A DNA stretch of 64,000 nt from Nigrospora sphaerica (lineage: Eukaryota; Ascomycota; Sordariomycetes; Amphisphaeriales; Apiosporaceae), in the NCBI GenBank assembly GCA_018287875.1, contig JAGVVL010000013.1, positions 682,001 to 746,000 of the forward strand, read 5' to 3'. Positions 1 through 11,711 of this stretch are shown piece after piece (the stretch's first letter is position 1; each line of letters opens with the position of its first letter). Both the position numbers and the translations under genes were made by a program. The notes below the pieces were generated by a model, which was not told where the DNA came from, searched no databases, and worked only from the letters and a program-made list of their open reading frames with translations.

Positions 1-661
1 GTGCGCCCGTGTCTCTAGGATCTGAAAGCCCGCAGCCGCCACGCCGGCTACTGTGACTGTGGGCTGGATGAGAAGGGAGTGGGCGCCATGGAAGAGGGCG
101 GGAACCCAGCGACCGTCCTCGCTATCCACAGGCGGTGTCCACAGCAGCACCAAGGCCGGAAGGAGGGAGACGAGGAGGAAGGCAGAGTATATAGCAACGA
201 TCTGGCTTGGAGGGGCATCGCGGTGCGTTGAGGGATAGCGCAGACAGAGGAGGAAGCTGGTAAGGCATCTGTAAGCTGCATGTCGCTCCACAGCGTCCAG
301 ACGGAAAGAGAGCCGGTGTCGGACTTACACGGCGAGATAAAGCAGCCAGACGACGACGAGCTGAGTTATGTTCAGCCGGTCCCCGATCGTCAGTGGGTGA
401 TGCAAGAAGAAATCCGTGTCCGTATCGGCCACGAGGACAAGACCCAAGGTGAGCTGCTCCGTGAAGTTGATGAGGTTGAACAAGGCATAGTAGAGGGAGA
501 TGCCCAAGCTTTGCTCTTGGCGAAAGAGCCGGGCAAGTTGGGGGACGAATGATGTCCCGCTCAGGAGCAGTAAAAGACTGCCATGATGGTTACTACACTA
601 GACGGGTTTCGGGCCCGAAGGGGGAGGCGAAGACATACATTCTTACCCAGTTTGGGATCAT
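1..661 (-). CDS. PQ-loop repeat membrane protein, 3' part outside the window
   Basis: Partial gene running off the left edge. Translating the minus strand with introns at 598-646 and 269-328 gives one continuous hydrophobic protein starting MIPNW. Both introns have GTAAG donors and AG acceptors and keep the frame. A PQ-loop signature is visible soon after the start: SFVPQLARLFR followed by SLGISLYYALFN, which is the Pro-Gln pair, a basic turn and the Gly-Ile-Ser of the second helix. Further membrane segments follow (LVVVWLLYLAV, SAFLLVSLLPALVLLW). The PQ-loop superfamily includes cystinosin-like and vacuolar amino-acid exporters; the substrate cannot be told here. The ATG at 661 is the only in-frame Met found near the first exon, so an earlier start is possible. 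Confidence 0.72.
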
Positions 662-1009
662 TTTGTCGGTGATGGAGGAGAAGCTACCGCCGGGAAATTG
701 GTGATTAGCTTCGCGGTGCTTAGAAGGGGGAGGTTTATGGCGCTCGGGAAGAGAAACAAATCCTGTAGCCTGGAGCGAGGCTGAGGCGGGAAGACAGGGA
801 TGGCGAGACGAAAGTAAGCGGGCTATGCAAGTATGACGAGCTAAAACGTTCGCTTACACGCATGGCTAGTGCAGCGGGGGAAACAGGCTTGGAATTGCAT
901 ATAGCCACTATGGGAATCGGGGCCGCTAATCATTTCCGAAACCATCCTTCGCGCTGCACGTAAGACGCCCAAAACAGGGTCACATTCCGCCCTTGCATCC
1001 GTGGGGGGC
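662..1009. other. Intergenic, no gene seen
   Basis: This stretch lies between the 5' end of the PQ-loop gene and the 3' end of the next minus-strand gene. I see no convincing reading frame or repeat. It should hold the PQ-loop promoter. Confidence 0.5.
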
Positions 1010-2346
1010 CTAATGGGCCGACCCGGCTACGATGGCAAATGAGACCTCGTTCGATGCCGGCACCACGAGCCGGGGTCGTCCCCCGTTGTCGGCGGGCTCG
1101 CAGACGGGGCCGGCCTCCCACGAGGGCAGCTTGACCTCGGTGGCTGCGTGCTGCTCGACGTCGCCCCAGGCCCACCAGTCCACCGTGGCACCCTTGAACA
1201 CGTACCGGAACCTGTCGTCCGCCTGTGCGTCGTCCGGCAGGGAGACCAGGCGCGTGTCCTCGAACGACTGGCCAGGGCTCAGCGACCGAAAGTGCTCGTG
1301 CCCGCCGACGGCGACCGTCACGTCCTCGTCGCCGACGAGGAGGAAGCCCTGGTCCCCGTCGTCTTCGTCGCACTCCTCCCACGGGCCGTCGTCGCCCCGG
1401 CGGCGGTAGAAGCGGAAGCCCTCGCGTGCCGTGTAGTGCATGAGGACCAGCGCGTACGTGTGGAACGTGACGGGCGGGGCGGTGGCGTCGCCCTCGTAGG
1501 CCACGCGCACGCCGACCTCGACCACTTCGGTGCCCAGCGGTACCGTCGGGGCGCACGTGAGGGTCATGGTGAGACGCGGTGCGCCCTCGTCGCGCTCCGA
1601 GGCCTGCATGGGCGGAGGCGACGTCCTATGGCGCGTCCGCCTCCAGTCCCGCTCGTCTAGATTGGCTCGGGCGAATCCGACCTGCGCCTCGCGCGCTTCC
1701 CGCCCGGGCCATGGCTCAGCCTCCGACTGGGCCGTAAAGGTGACCCTGGGCCCGCCCGGAAGAATCAGGCGTGGCGTTTTCTGCGGATCGGCCCTCATCT
1801 CGCCGCCGAGGTGGTCTTGAAGGGTGCCCCAATCCCACATGGCCATAACTTGCCCGGGCCAAAGCAGGCTGTACTGGCGCCCGTCCTGGAGAAGCCGCTG
1901 GTAGCGCTCCGGCAGCGTGCCATGGAAGCTCATGCTGTCACCGGGAAGCAGCTCGCCAATGTCAGCGGTGTAGCTGTTTACCAGGATCCTGTCCTCCTCG
2001 GCCAGCTTGGCATGGCGTGTGTAGTCGATTTCCACTTTAGTGAGGCTACCCTGGTCACCATGCTCCAACAACACCAAGCCCGACGCCAGGAAAGCGTCAA
2101 TGACAGGGGTCCACCGGATCAGAATGGGCTCCCTAGTCCTGTCATCCTGGCGACGGCGGATGGTAAACTCGACATCGTACGGCAGCGTCAGGGATAACCG
2201 GGAATCGGCAGTTATTTCGAGCCGGAGCTGAGGCGCGTCCCCACTGCTTCGAGTATCAGTGTGGCTCGGTACGCAGCGAAGGCGGAGACATGGACTTACG
2301 ATGCGTCGTCGTCGCGAAAGTGCAGATAGGCTACGCAAGCATCCAT
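1010..2346 (-). CDS. Conserved hypothetical protein, two exons, 427 aa
   Basis: Exon 1 (2346-2300) starts MDACVAYLHFRDDDAS. A 53-bp intron (2299-2247, GTAAGT...GAAG) joins it in frame to the long exon encoding SSGDAPQLRLEITADS. An unspliced reading that starts further upstream is longer but passes through the intron and has a poor N-terminus. The body alternates short beta-like hydrophobic runs with acidic loops: LTLPYDVEFTIRR, then PRLTMTLTCAPTVPLGTEVVEVGVRV. It looks like two similar beta-sandwich halves (about residues 20-200 and 240-427), each opening with a 'L.L...' strand and a 'V.F' strand. There is no signal peptide, membrane helix or catalytic motif. I do not recognise a named family, so no function is proposed. 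Confidence 0.72.
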
Positions 2347-3447
2347 GACTTGTTTTGCTCGGAACCCTGTGGGCGAGCCGACCTAAGTGGTACATCAGAA
2401 ATCCCTCATCTTGCTTATTTATGTATCTGGGGTGGATGTTCAAGGGATCAGCCTTACAGTGTGGAGCCTCGGGGACTTACCCGATTCCGAAACCCGCCCC
2501 CACGAACGTGGCTGGAATGGGAAAAGCAGGCCGTCGAGCTGAAACAGGGTTCCAGTTCCTTCGGTACGGGACTTTGCATACACGCAATGCGAGTACGACG
2601 GAAACGAGGCTCCGTTGCCCGATTGGGTTTAGGGCTGACGGCCGTAAGCGACGGCAATGGCGCCACGAGGCTGGGACTCAAGGAGTCTGGATGCTCTTCA
2701 TCTATTTCGGGACCCCTTAGCCCTTGCAGGCCAAGCTGGGGTCCCTGTTAGTGGGAACGAGAAAAAAAATAAGAGTCGGCATATGAGCAACAGCCTTGCC
2801 GGTGTGAATTAGCTACATCGCTCCGGGAATTTACTCGACGATGATGTGAAATCTCTGTTGGATAAAATTTCAACCCAGAGGCAGGAAGCATCACGTCACA
2901 AAATCAGATAGAAGGTATAATAATGAAGATGCTATTCTATTCCAGCTTCATATCGGTCTGAAAGGTCCGTATGTAATAGATTTCTAAATTTCTAGGCGCA
3001 TCATGGCACTAGATGAGAAAGGAAATTTTCCCCGTCTTCTTAATCGCTAGTTTTAGGCGCCTTCGTCTTTGACCTCCCCTGTAACCCAGCCCCTGCGACA
3101 TTTCGCCCTGGGTCTCTTCTAACAATTGAAGAGCCTGCACCATGGTGCTTTTGATGTAGTGGAACTCGAACATCAGCACTAACCTCGGTTGGAGGACGTT
3201 GTCCGTGGTCAAGGTCCGATTGACATGCTTGTCGCATCTCGGTCTTCGGCTTCAAAAGAATCACCTGTAGGATTCAGCGGTCCAACGTCAAAGAATAAGA
3301 CCCACGTGAGCTTTTGACTATAAAATCAACGTTTGGCACCAGAAGTTCTAATCATAGAGTAGCAGGATCACCACAGCTATCGCTCCATTTCTTCAATAAT
3401 ATTTGATCTACCTGAGGTGCGCGGTAAGGTCCGCCACCGTCGACGAT
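2347..3447. other. Intergenic, no gene seen
   Basis: Only short overlapping frames are present, without splice-compatible partners. The right part (about 2760-3400) is AT-rich and contains the promoter region of the protease-hydrolase gene that starts at 3448. Confidence 0.45.
3319..3325 (+). promoter_or_regulatory. TATA-like box upstream of the protease-hydrolase gene
   Basis: TATAAAA lies about 120 bp upstream of the ATG at 3448. This is a position compatible with a core promoter plus a 5' UTR. It is a motif match only. Confidence 0.35.
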
Positions 3448-6078
3448 ATGCTGCGAGGCACGGCTTTCCTCCCACTCGCCCTCATGGCCAGCCAGGCCAT
3501 CTGGGGTGCGAGTGCCGTCACGATCAATTACCCAGACGCCAGTTGTGATCCGACCAAAAAGGCCGTCATTGAAAAGGAGATGGGCTTCACTCGAGACATG
3601 GCAAAAGCGGCACAGGACAACTTACAGAAGGGAGGCTACTTCGACATATTTTTCGCCAATGGCTTGCGTGCCGACCCCGGATTCTCCAGTGCAACAGAGG
3701 TAACACTATTCACCATCCCTCTCCTTCCCAATCGCCACAAGACCACTCAGAAGCGGAAGTGAAAGTGGACAGCCGTATTTTTATTGAAGTTACATTTCCC
3801 GTGCTAACTGGCAAATAGGAAATGTACGGACGCATTGCGGCTATGGCGGATGGAACCTCCGGCTACGACTTGCAGGTGACGTGTATCGAAGACCAGAAGA
3901 ATTGCGTCAAGCGGAAGTGGACGGCCTACATGAACGACGGCAAGAAGACGATGAACTTTTGTAGCACCTTCTTTGCCCCGGGGAAGGCGTATCCAACCGG
4001 CGAGATACCATACCAGTCCACGCAGGACCTGCTGAACAACTGTAACATGAACCTCCGTGAGGCGCAGTGGGGAAAGGCTTCCATCCTCCTGCACGAGCTT
4101 ACACATACTGGCTACGCCACGGGCAGCAGCGAGGGGTTAGTATTCCTACCCGTGGCCATCCGATGGCAAAAAGGCACGAGAGGACTGGCTGACCACAGAG
4201 CGTTTTTAGCACCAAGGACTACGCCTACGGATTTGGAGACAACTACAAGCTACCCCTGCGGCTACTGGACCGCGATTGTCCAAGGTACGCAAGCCAGAAG
4301 AAAAGCGTTCTGTGCCCGGATGCCAGCGGCAAAGAAGGGATCTGCGAGGCCGAGAGGTCGGGGGACAACGCCGACACCTACGCCTTCGTGGCGGCGGGCG
4401 TCTATTTCAGCACGCAGTGCAACCGGGACATCCCCTTGCCACCCCTGCCAGCGGGAGTACCAGCGCCGCCGGTAGTGTCCCTGTCGTCGTCGGTACAGCA
4501 GACACCAGCTCCGTCAGCTTCAGTCCCGCCAACAGCGTCCCTATCCGTCTCGGTGCCGCCGACAGTGTCCCTGTCGTCGTCAGTGATGCCGACAGCCGCC
4601 CCGTCGTCGTCAGTGCCCACGCCCATACCGACCCCGATGCGGCGGTTCGCGTCCCTGGCCGTGAGGGCCAACGACACGGCGCCGGCCAACCCGGCGGAAC
4701 ACCGCTCCTGTCCTTTGGAGAGCGACGCCATTGTCTTTGATGGCGACCCCAATGAGCCGCTGGCCATCTCAGGCCTCGTCACCTTCGGCGACTCGTACGG
4801 CGCCGGCATGGGCACCGGTACGACATCGGGGGATGCGTGCCGCGTCGGCTCCAACAACTACGGGCAGCTGTTTTACGACTGGGTGGGAGACAGCAGCATT
4901 CCCTTTGAAAGGAAGGTCTGTTCGGGTGACACCACCGAGGGCTTGAACAAGAAGATCGATGAGTGGAGGTAAGGAAAACTCGACTTTCGTGACGAGAGAG
5001 TTGTTGGCTAACCTGGCCGGTCCAACAGCAACCCCCAGGTAGCCAACGTTGGTACTCTCTCCATCGGAGGCAACGACCTAGGCTTCAGCGACCTCGTGTG
5101 GTACTGCATTATTACGCCCAACACGGCGCGGCTGGGCTCGACGAACCGCAGGAACTGCGTCGACGCCGAGAACCGGGCTCGGAACCTGACGAACGATAGG
5201 GGCCCCGACGGCATGCGTGCCAAGCTCAAGAACTCGTACCTCAAGATTCTGGAAAAGTCGGGCCGATATGTAAGAAGCCAGCATCCCCCTCTCTTGGCCT
5301 CGGCCCTTCTTCTGCCCCAAACCCTTAACTGACCCCGCGTGGCCAGGACTTCCACCTCTACGTGACGAGCTACGCCGACTTCTTTAACGACCAGACGACC
5401 GACTGCGACCGCTCGAGCTTCCACTACTGGTGGGGCCAGTACAACCCGCCGCGCGACTGGATCCTGAACCGCATCGTGTATCTGACGCGGAGCCTGCGGA
5501 GCGAAATGGGCGGGCTGGTGCAGGATCTCAACCGCGCCATCGCCGACGCCGTGGCTGACGCCAACGAGGCCTGGGGCGGACAGCAGGTGCACTTTGTCGA
5601 CGTCAACGCGCCGTTCGGGGGCCACCGATGGTGCGAGCCGGGCGGGCACCACGAGCCCGACGCCAACCTGCCGAGCACCTGGTTCTTCCTGAGCGGGTGG
5701 AAGGATCTGCCGGTCGAAGGCGGCGCCGCGGTGGACACGGCGGCGCTGGAGCGCGCCGAGGCCGCCTCCCTCTTCGCCGGCGGTTCCGTCCCGGTGCCCG
5801 ACGGCCGCACCTGTTTCGCTGCCCTCGGCCCCGACGCCGACCCCTACGCCCGCGCCATGTGCCGCGTCGCCGAGAACGTCATGGACCACCCCGACGGCCC
5901 CGAGGCCCGCCGCCTCGCCGACGCCAACGCCGCCCTGCGCCGCGGTGACTTCCAGAGCGAGGACGTCGCCGGCTACCTGCCCACGCGCCAGATCAAGACA
6001 TTCCACCCGCGCAGCCCCGGCATGGCCGCCTACCGCGACGCCGTCATTACCGAGATGCAGAACGTTGGCCAGCTATAG
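3448..6078 (+). CDS. Secreted fusion of M35-like (aspzincin) metalloprotease and SGNH/GDSL hydrolase
   Basis: Five exons: 3448-3699, 3819-4135, 4210-4968, 5029-5269 and 5347-6078. All junctions are GT-AG and phase-consistent, giving 766 aa. Residues 1-23 look like a signal peptide (FLPLALMASQAIWGASA). A zinc HELTH motif is at about 176-180. The intron 2 junction recreates GTKDYAYG at 190-197, which fits the GTxDxxYG signature of M35 deuterolysin-type aspzincins. A low-complexity Ser/Val/Pro/Thr linker (about 270-335) leads to a second domain with SGNH blocks: FGDSYG (nucleophile Ser, about 383), SIGGND (about 455) and FHPRSPG (catalytic His, about 743). Such hydrolases are lipases or esterases related to actinomycete GDSL enzymes. 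Both active sites look complete. The inferred role is an extracellular protease-esterase; the true substrates are unknown. Confidence 0.85.
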
Positions 6079-7020
6079 AGGGGGGTGGGATTTATCGGGC
6101 GGCTGCTGTCACGACCAGGCAAGGTTTTCTTAGGATTTGTTACCGATTGTCAAAAAAGAAAAGAACAATACAAGAGAACTCTCATCAACTATGAGTTTTA
6201 TGCTTACGTTGGTCGAATCAGTCCATTTCGGCGGTGCCATGCAGGCTAGTGATGATGAGAGTTGTATCTTGGTGGCATTGTAATAAATATGATGTTTAAT
6301 TGAAGTCATGGGTTAAATTTTGATGCCTTATTTCTTAGTGGTCTGGATGTTTAGGGTGGGACGGGATTCGTAAGTGGGTGAGGGACACGACGGCCTGTTG
6401 CATCGAATGGCATGGCGCTGCGAGCAGGTGCTCCGAATATCGGTATCCAGCTGGTATTCTCAGTTTCCTGGCCAGGTATTGTTGTGGCGATGTGAGACTA
6501 CGGTCCTGAGATCCACATCGCATCACCTGAAAACCCCTTTGCTTCGGGATGTGACCTGACGAAAGTAACCTGCCCGGTCCGGCACCATTGCACGCCGCGG
6601 TGGCCAGCAGCCGCCTCCTTTCCGGACGATCCGTCGGACGGCAGTTGGACATCAGCCGGACGACCGATTATGCCTTCCACAGTCGGTGGGCTCGTTGGGT
6701 GCCCCACATCCGTCGCAATGAACCCAAGTCGTGGGATTCCTTGGTAACCCTGACCAACAATGACCACCCCTGGCGGTAAGGGCAAGGATCCTCTCGTAAT
6801 ACCAGGTGCGTGCCGTGTGCCTACCTCAACCCGCGAGGTTTCACGCGCAGCCAGGCCGGATTCTAGCCGCGCATCTGGACCCGTGCACTGCTCGCCGGCC
6901 TCGACCACTTCACCCTGCAGCCTCACGACCCGCTGGCCCGCCCCGTTGTCGCCGACTGCTCCGCCGACAACTGTACCTACTCCAGTTTTGCCATAAACCG
7001 TGAGCGTTATATTTCCTGCC
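6079..7020. other. Intergenic, no gene seen
   Basis: This is the 3' flank of two converging genes. A 219-codon open frame on the minus strand (6498-7157) overlaps the last exon of the rhodopsin-domain gene in another frame and has no family features, so it is not called. Confidence 0.5.
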
Positions 7021-8340
7021 TCAGGACTCGTAAGCGCCCTCCACGTCAAGGTCATTGAGTTCTGAGTAGGTCCTTCCTTGCTTGTTCGAAGATTTTCCAT
7101 GTGCAATCTTGGACGAGAGGCGGATGCTTTCTTTGGCAAGGCTTCTGCCACCTCCATCTGACTGCTGGCTTGAACCTTTGCTCTGTCCGGTCTTACCGTC
7201 CCGCAGAAAAGATCTAGTCGAGGCCAGCTTCTGCTTTAAAAACGTCCGCAGCACCGGGATGGATGCAGCAACCATGGACGCAGCAATTTCTACTCCTGTC
7301 CAAATGTTTTGCTCAGGCGCATCATCTAATACCACAGTTATTAGCCAGCCCGTTAGTCAAACGCCGTCGGCATCGCTGGGAGTAAATTACAAGATATATC
7401 CTTATAAATAAGCTGTTTGAGATAAGTCATTCGTATAATTGAAGTAGCGCCTGATCTGTAGATTATAAATTAACCTTAGGGATTTAGAAGGGCGGGTTCG
7501 GAAAGCGCGGTTACAGTAAGCCCAGACTCATAGCCACCATAACACCAACCTTCTCCGCTGTGCGCATTTGCAGTGCCCAGAGAAGCTTCCAAGGCAGCAA
7601 AGCAAGCGAGAAATCTATTAATGCTGACCATACTATGAAGATGTTAGTGAAGCTTAGATGAGAACGAAAGGATAATGTGAACCTACTACCATTAAATTCG
7701 CCATATGTCACCGATGGCTGCTTATTTATACATTCTCCGGGCCAGAAATCGACAAACGTTTTCACTAGCGGCTTACATTGCACCCACGGCGTGATTGCCG
7801 TGGGTATAGCAAATAAAGCAGTCGTAGTGATCGCGAAGTAAACGTAATAACGAGTCCAGCCAGTCGTTAAAGGAATTAAAGTCACCGCAAACGAGCTTTT
7901 ACTCGCAGCAATGGCTACAGTACTGCCACTTAGGCCAGTCGCGCCGTACACGGTCATTGTGTCTAAGTTTCTGACATCAACTAAAACGTCAATTTAGTGA
8001 GTATAGCCCAAGACAAGGGTACATAGTGGTGTTTCACTTACTATCTAAGGCATGCTTGCCAAATCCTAAGTTCACGGCTAACTGGTTCATTACAGTAAGA
8101 AGTAAGAACCCGAGCTTCCGGAAAGGTTGTCAATATCAGTTCAGTCTTCAGCCTTCATGTTTATGGGGGACCAACCCATCCCAAAATCATGAGCGTATCG
8201 TCATGCCAAAGCTTTGCGTGGGCTATACGGGCATATAGCCGCAGGCCCACAAACATACTGGCCAATGTGAACAGTCCCCACATGGTGCCCGTCAATAGAG
8301 GGCCGCGATTCTCGGTTGGGTTGCTCGTCAAGTTTTCCAT
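7021..8340 (-). CDS. Seven-TM fungal rhodopsin-domain protein (Pth11/SAT4-like)
   Basis: Six exons on the minus strand: 8340-8176, 8114-8042, 7980-7690, 7632-7515, 7455-7391 and 7325-7021. Five introns of 57-65 bp all keep the frame and give an intact 338-aa protein. Each junction restores family sequence: LMILGW to LGFLLLTV, LGFGKHALD to IDVRNLDT, then ALLPWKLLWALQMR, then EKVGVMVAMSLGLL to SGATSIIR, and finally IWTGVEIAASMVAASIPVLR. This is the fungal rhodopsin domain found in Pth11-like surface receptors and SAT4-like proteins. Seven hydrophobic segments precede a Ser/Lys-rich cytoplasmic tail. No N-terminal CFEM cysteine cluster is present, so it is the CFEM-less type. The likely role is plasma-membrane sensing; the ligand is unknown. 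Confidence 0.88.
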
Positions 8341-9835
8341 TATGCGCACGGTTACGCGTTCAAGGTCGTGGCGTGCGTGTAGTGGCCAAGTCAACAGATG
8401 TGCACAGGGTATTTGATGTAAGGTAAGGATTGATCCATGATAACCAGTGGCACGGAGCACGCACCGGAACAGCCTTTATACACCTTACGGTCCCTAGCCG
8501 TCGGAAAAAGAGGAGCCTAAGGAACGCGAGGGCTTTATTAGCGGCAGGGCGGCACCCGTAGATCTTCGAAGCCGGCTGAGGAGGCGATACCAGAATAAAA
8601 TTTATTGGGACAGGGAAAGTGTGTCCGGTCAAGGGTCGCTCAGGATGTGTTTGCTTACCGCACCTCCCCATAGCAGCCCCTGGATTTGCTTAGCGTAAGC
8701 GTGACTAAATATACAAAAGCCTGTGAAAGATTTCTCCGGAGCCTGTAATCACTATTCTACCCCTGGCCTGGGCCCTTTTTGACTTTCCCAAAATCGTATA
8801 AGACGGGCCTAACAGAGACGCAAATCGCGCCGGTGCAGACTCCAGTCAGTACTAGTCCCGACGCCGTCAGCAGCGGCGCGTGACCGAGAGTGACACTACT
8901 AAAGACGCCCAAGCAGACGATTGCTGATTAACTAGTGCTGGGGTTTGTCTTTTGTCACCCACGAACCAGTGTATCTTCTACCCAATTAGTCATGCGTAAG
9001 CTAATGACGCTAGCAAGGCCATACCGAGATGCGGCTGGCGCGGCCTCTGACGAGGGATATCGGGCCGCATCCTATCAGATGGCGAAGGAGTATTTCAACA
9101 TGATGTACTTGCTTTTTGAAGAACTAGAACCATAGCACTTGGTTGCAGATTTCTTTAATTGCTTAAGTCCAAGTACAGGAACACTTCGACTATAATCATC
9201 GCAGGTGTTCACTGGGTGGTACTTGCCGATCTTGGGGTTAGCGATGTGGGCCCTGGTCGCCAGCCCCCGAAACCATATTGCACGGCTAGTAAAACAGTCC
9301 ACAGTATAGACAGAATGTAAATGCAAAGATAATGACTTAGCAATGGGGATTTTCGGCTAAGATTGTTCGCTAGGGCCAGACGGATAAGGTTCGGAAGAGC
9401 GGCCTGTCTCTCCGGAACAAGACGGTCGAGTTAGGGCAAAAGTGCAATGTCTTTAGCACGCTAGTGTACTGGAACCCGACACATTAGAGATTGGAGACGG
9501 CGACGCACCAACCACGCGGCTAGGAATTAACTAACGTGATTAGGCTAGTCTGTGTTCTCCCGGATGGTCCCCTTATCGGCCGGTGGCTAATAGCATTAGC
9601 TACGCCCGTTGGCGATCGACGACGCTCAATCCAGAGCAGAAGTTTATGCCAAAGTTGACAGAGCAACCGAGACAGGAGCTGTGATATATGGCTTGGCTTG
9701 TAGTTTACCCACTTGTGGCCGGAGGCATGCTCACACGACTATAAAAATACTGTGGCGACCAGCGAAAGTGAGCGGCCCCACATCACATACCAGAACCGCC
9801 ATACCAAAGCCTTCCTGACTGCCAATTTGGGTGCA
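8341..9835. other. Long intergenic stretch, no gene supported
   Basis: About 1.5 kb contains several frames of 60-100 codons on both strands. None has splice partners or family motifs that I can see. The part next to 8340 should contain the promoter of the rhodopsin-domain gene. Confidence 0.45.
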
Positions 9836-11711
9836 TCACTGCGGTGATGCCGTAGGGTCCACGTACGTTATGCCTGCCGTGAGATCCTGAAACTTTGAGA
9901 ACTTGAAGTCGCGAAAGGCAAAGGTCCGACCTCCCGGGAAGACGAACTGCCGCGCCGTGGCCAGGGGAAAGTCGACGAAGTCGGCGTTTGTGAAACTTGT
10001 CAGCTGGCGAGTGACCCTGTCTATGATACCGTTGAGGCCCGTAAAAGTGTCGAGGACCGAGTTCACACTAGGCTTCTCCGATCTGTCGACGATGGAGCCC
10101 TTGTGGAGCTCGGGCAGCAGGCCTCCCTCGCCGTCCACCTTGAGTTCGTACGTGTCGGTGAGCTCCCAGTCGATGAGGTTGCCGTCTAGAGGGGTGCGCA
10201 GGTGGCGTGCGTGCACGTAGAAGCGAAGACGCTGCACGATGGTGACCTGGCGGCCGCGGAAGCTGACCTGGAAGGTGTAGGACGGCAGGATCGACATCTC
10301 GCCCAGGATGCCATTGAGGCCCGCGACGTCGTGCGAGGCCGCTTTTGGCGTGTATTTGAAGTCCAGAACAAGGTCCGAGGCCTTGGTCCACGGCAGCGGG
10401 GACATGCTGCACCAGCCCAGCATGGTGTTGCCCGACGGGAATTCCGGGTGCGGATCCTCGGGGCCGGCTTTGTCCGTCAAGCGGTGCGCCAGGGAGAAGG
10501 TGACGGCGTTATACTCTGGCTTAGCGTTCACAATGGGCGTAGACGCCTTGGAGTAGTAGCAGTTCTTGTAGATGTGGTCCATGAACTGCGGCTGGAGCCA
10601 CTTCACGAACGTGTCGCGGTTGTACGCGATGACACCGTCCCACTGCTTGCTCTCTGCCATCGACACCCAGTTCCACGGGAAACGGCGGGGCGGCGGCAGC
10701 TTGTTGCCGAAGGAGGTGCAAAGGTAGTTCAGCGTCGCCAAGCCCATTTCCTCTTCGGTCGGATCCGCCTTGGGCTTGTACTCGGTCGCATCCGGGTCGG
10801 ATTCGTCGACGAAGGGACAGACTTGCATGTTCATGTCCGTGGCCCGGAACTCGGACGTCTCGGGCACCTTCTCGACTACAGCGACGTGGAGCATAGGCTG
10901 GCCCTGGCTCTTCATTTCGGCGTAATAGGTATCACAGAAACTGCCATTGATCAAGCCCGAGATGATGGGGTCAACGGTTGTGCCGGCTTGCGCGAATATC
11001 TTCATCGCTGGGGGCGTCTGGAGCGCGGCATTGTCGAGGTCGAAGAGGAGCTGTTGCACGCTGAATGCATTGCCGTCCAGATTCTTAATTTGCTTCTGGA
11101 CCTCGGGACTCAGCTTTGAGAAGGCCGAGCTGTCCAGTGTCTCGCTCAGCCGCAGGTCGACCTTGCTCTGAAAGGCCCAGGCCTCGCCCGGTGGCTGCGA
11201 GAAGACTCTCCACTTGTAGTTGTTCTTGCGACCGTAATCAATGAATCGCACGTCGACCTCAGAACAAAGCATGTTGTAAGTAACGACGGATGTGTCACCG
11301 CCCAGCTCCACAATGTGCGGCAGGGCCGTTGGCTCAACACCGATGGGGAGGCCTGGCGTCAGTTTCTGCAATGCTATGTCAGCAGCGGCGGCTCTCTTAA
11401 AGGCGCATGCTTCTTACATATCCACACTTGAAGCCCGCGTCTGCCAAGTTCTGTAGTTTGGCGTCTATGGCCGGTTTGGCGGCGGGGTCGACTTCGAATG
11501 GATCGACATGGTATCTCTGTATGAAATCGTCCAGAGATATTGCTTGGAGATTGTCGTTGTCATCGAGGCACCAGCATTGACTCGTTGGCTTTCTCTCAAC
11601 CGACGAGAGATACAATTTCATCGTTGCATCAATGGCATATTGAGTCGTCGCAACAACCATGTCGAAACTGGGGGCCATGAAGGTTAGATGGGAACGGTCG
11701 GCCGAAGACAT
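9836..11711 (-). CDS. Large hypothetical protein, two exons, 607 aa (left half of divergent pair)
   Basis: Exon 1 (11711-11418) starts MSSADRSHLTFMAPSFDMVV. A 52-bp intron (11417-11366, GTAAGA...TTGCAG) joins GFKCGY to KLTPGLPIG in frame. There is no signal peptide or membrane helix. The protein is rich in beta-type alternation with tryptophans and prolines (FPWNWVSMAESKQWDGVIAYNR, shortened to its core WVSMAESKQWDG), suggesting a large soluble beta protein. No catalytic motif is visible and I do not recognise the family. It is transcribed away from the 1186-aa gene at 12728, with about 1 kb between the two starts, so co-regulation is possible. Confidence 0.75.

Noticed and set aside
930..1660. 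Arg/Gly-rich frames on both strands
   Set aside because: Shadow frames of the GC-rich 427-aa gene at 1010-2346.
5008..6006. 332-codon open frame on the minus strand
   Set aside because: It lies antisense to the SGNH exons. Strong third-position GC bias of the real gene keeps the opposite frame open; the sequence is low-complexity and has no motif.
6498..7157. 219-codon minus-strand frame
   Set aside because: Overlaps the last exon of the rhodopsin-domain gene in a different frame and shows no family pattern.
10202..11119. 305-codon open frame on the plus strand
   Set aside because: Antisense shadow of the 607-aa gene; Arg/Val/Leu-rich translation without domain features.
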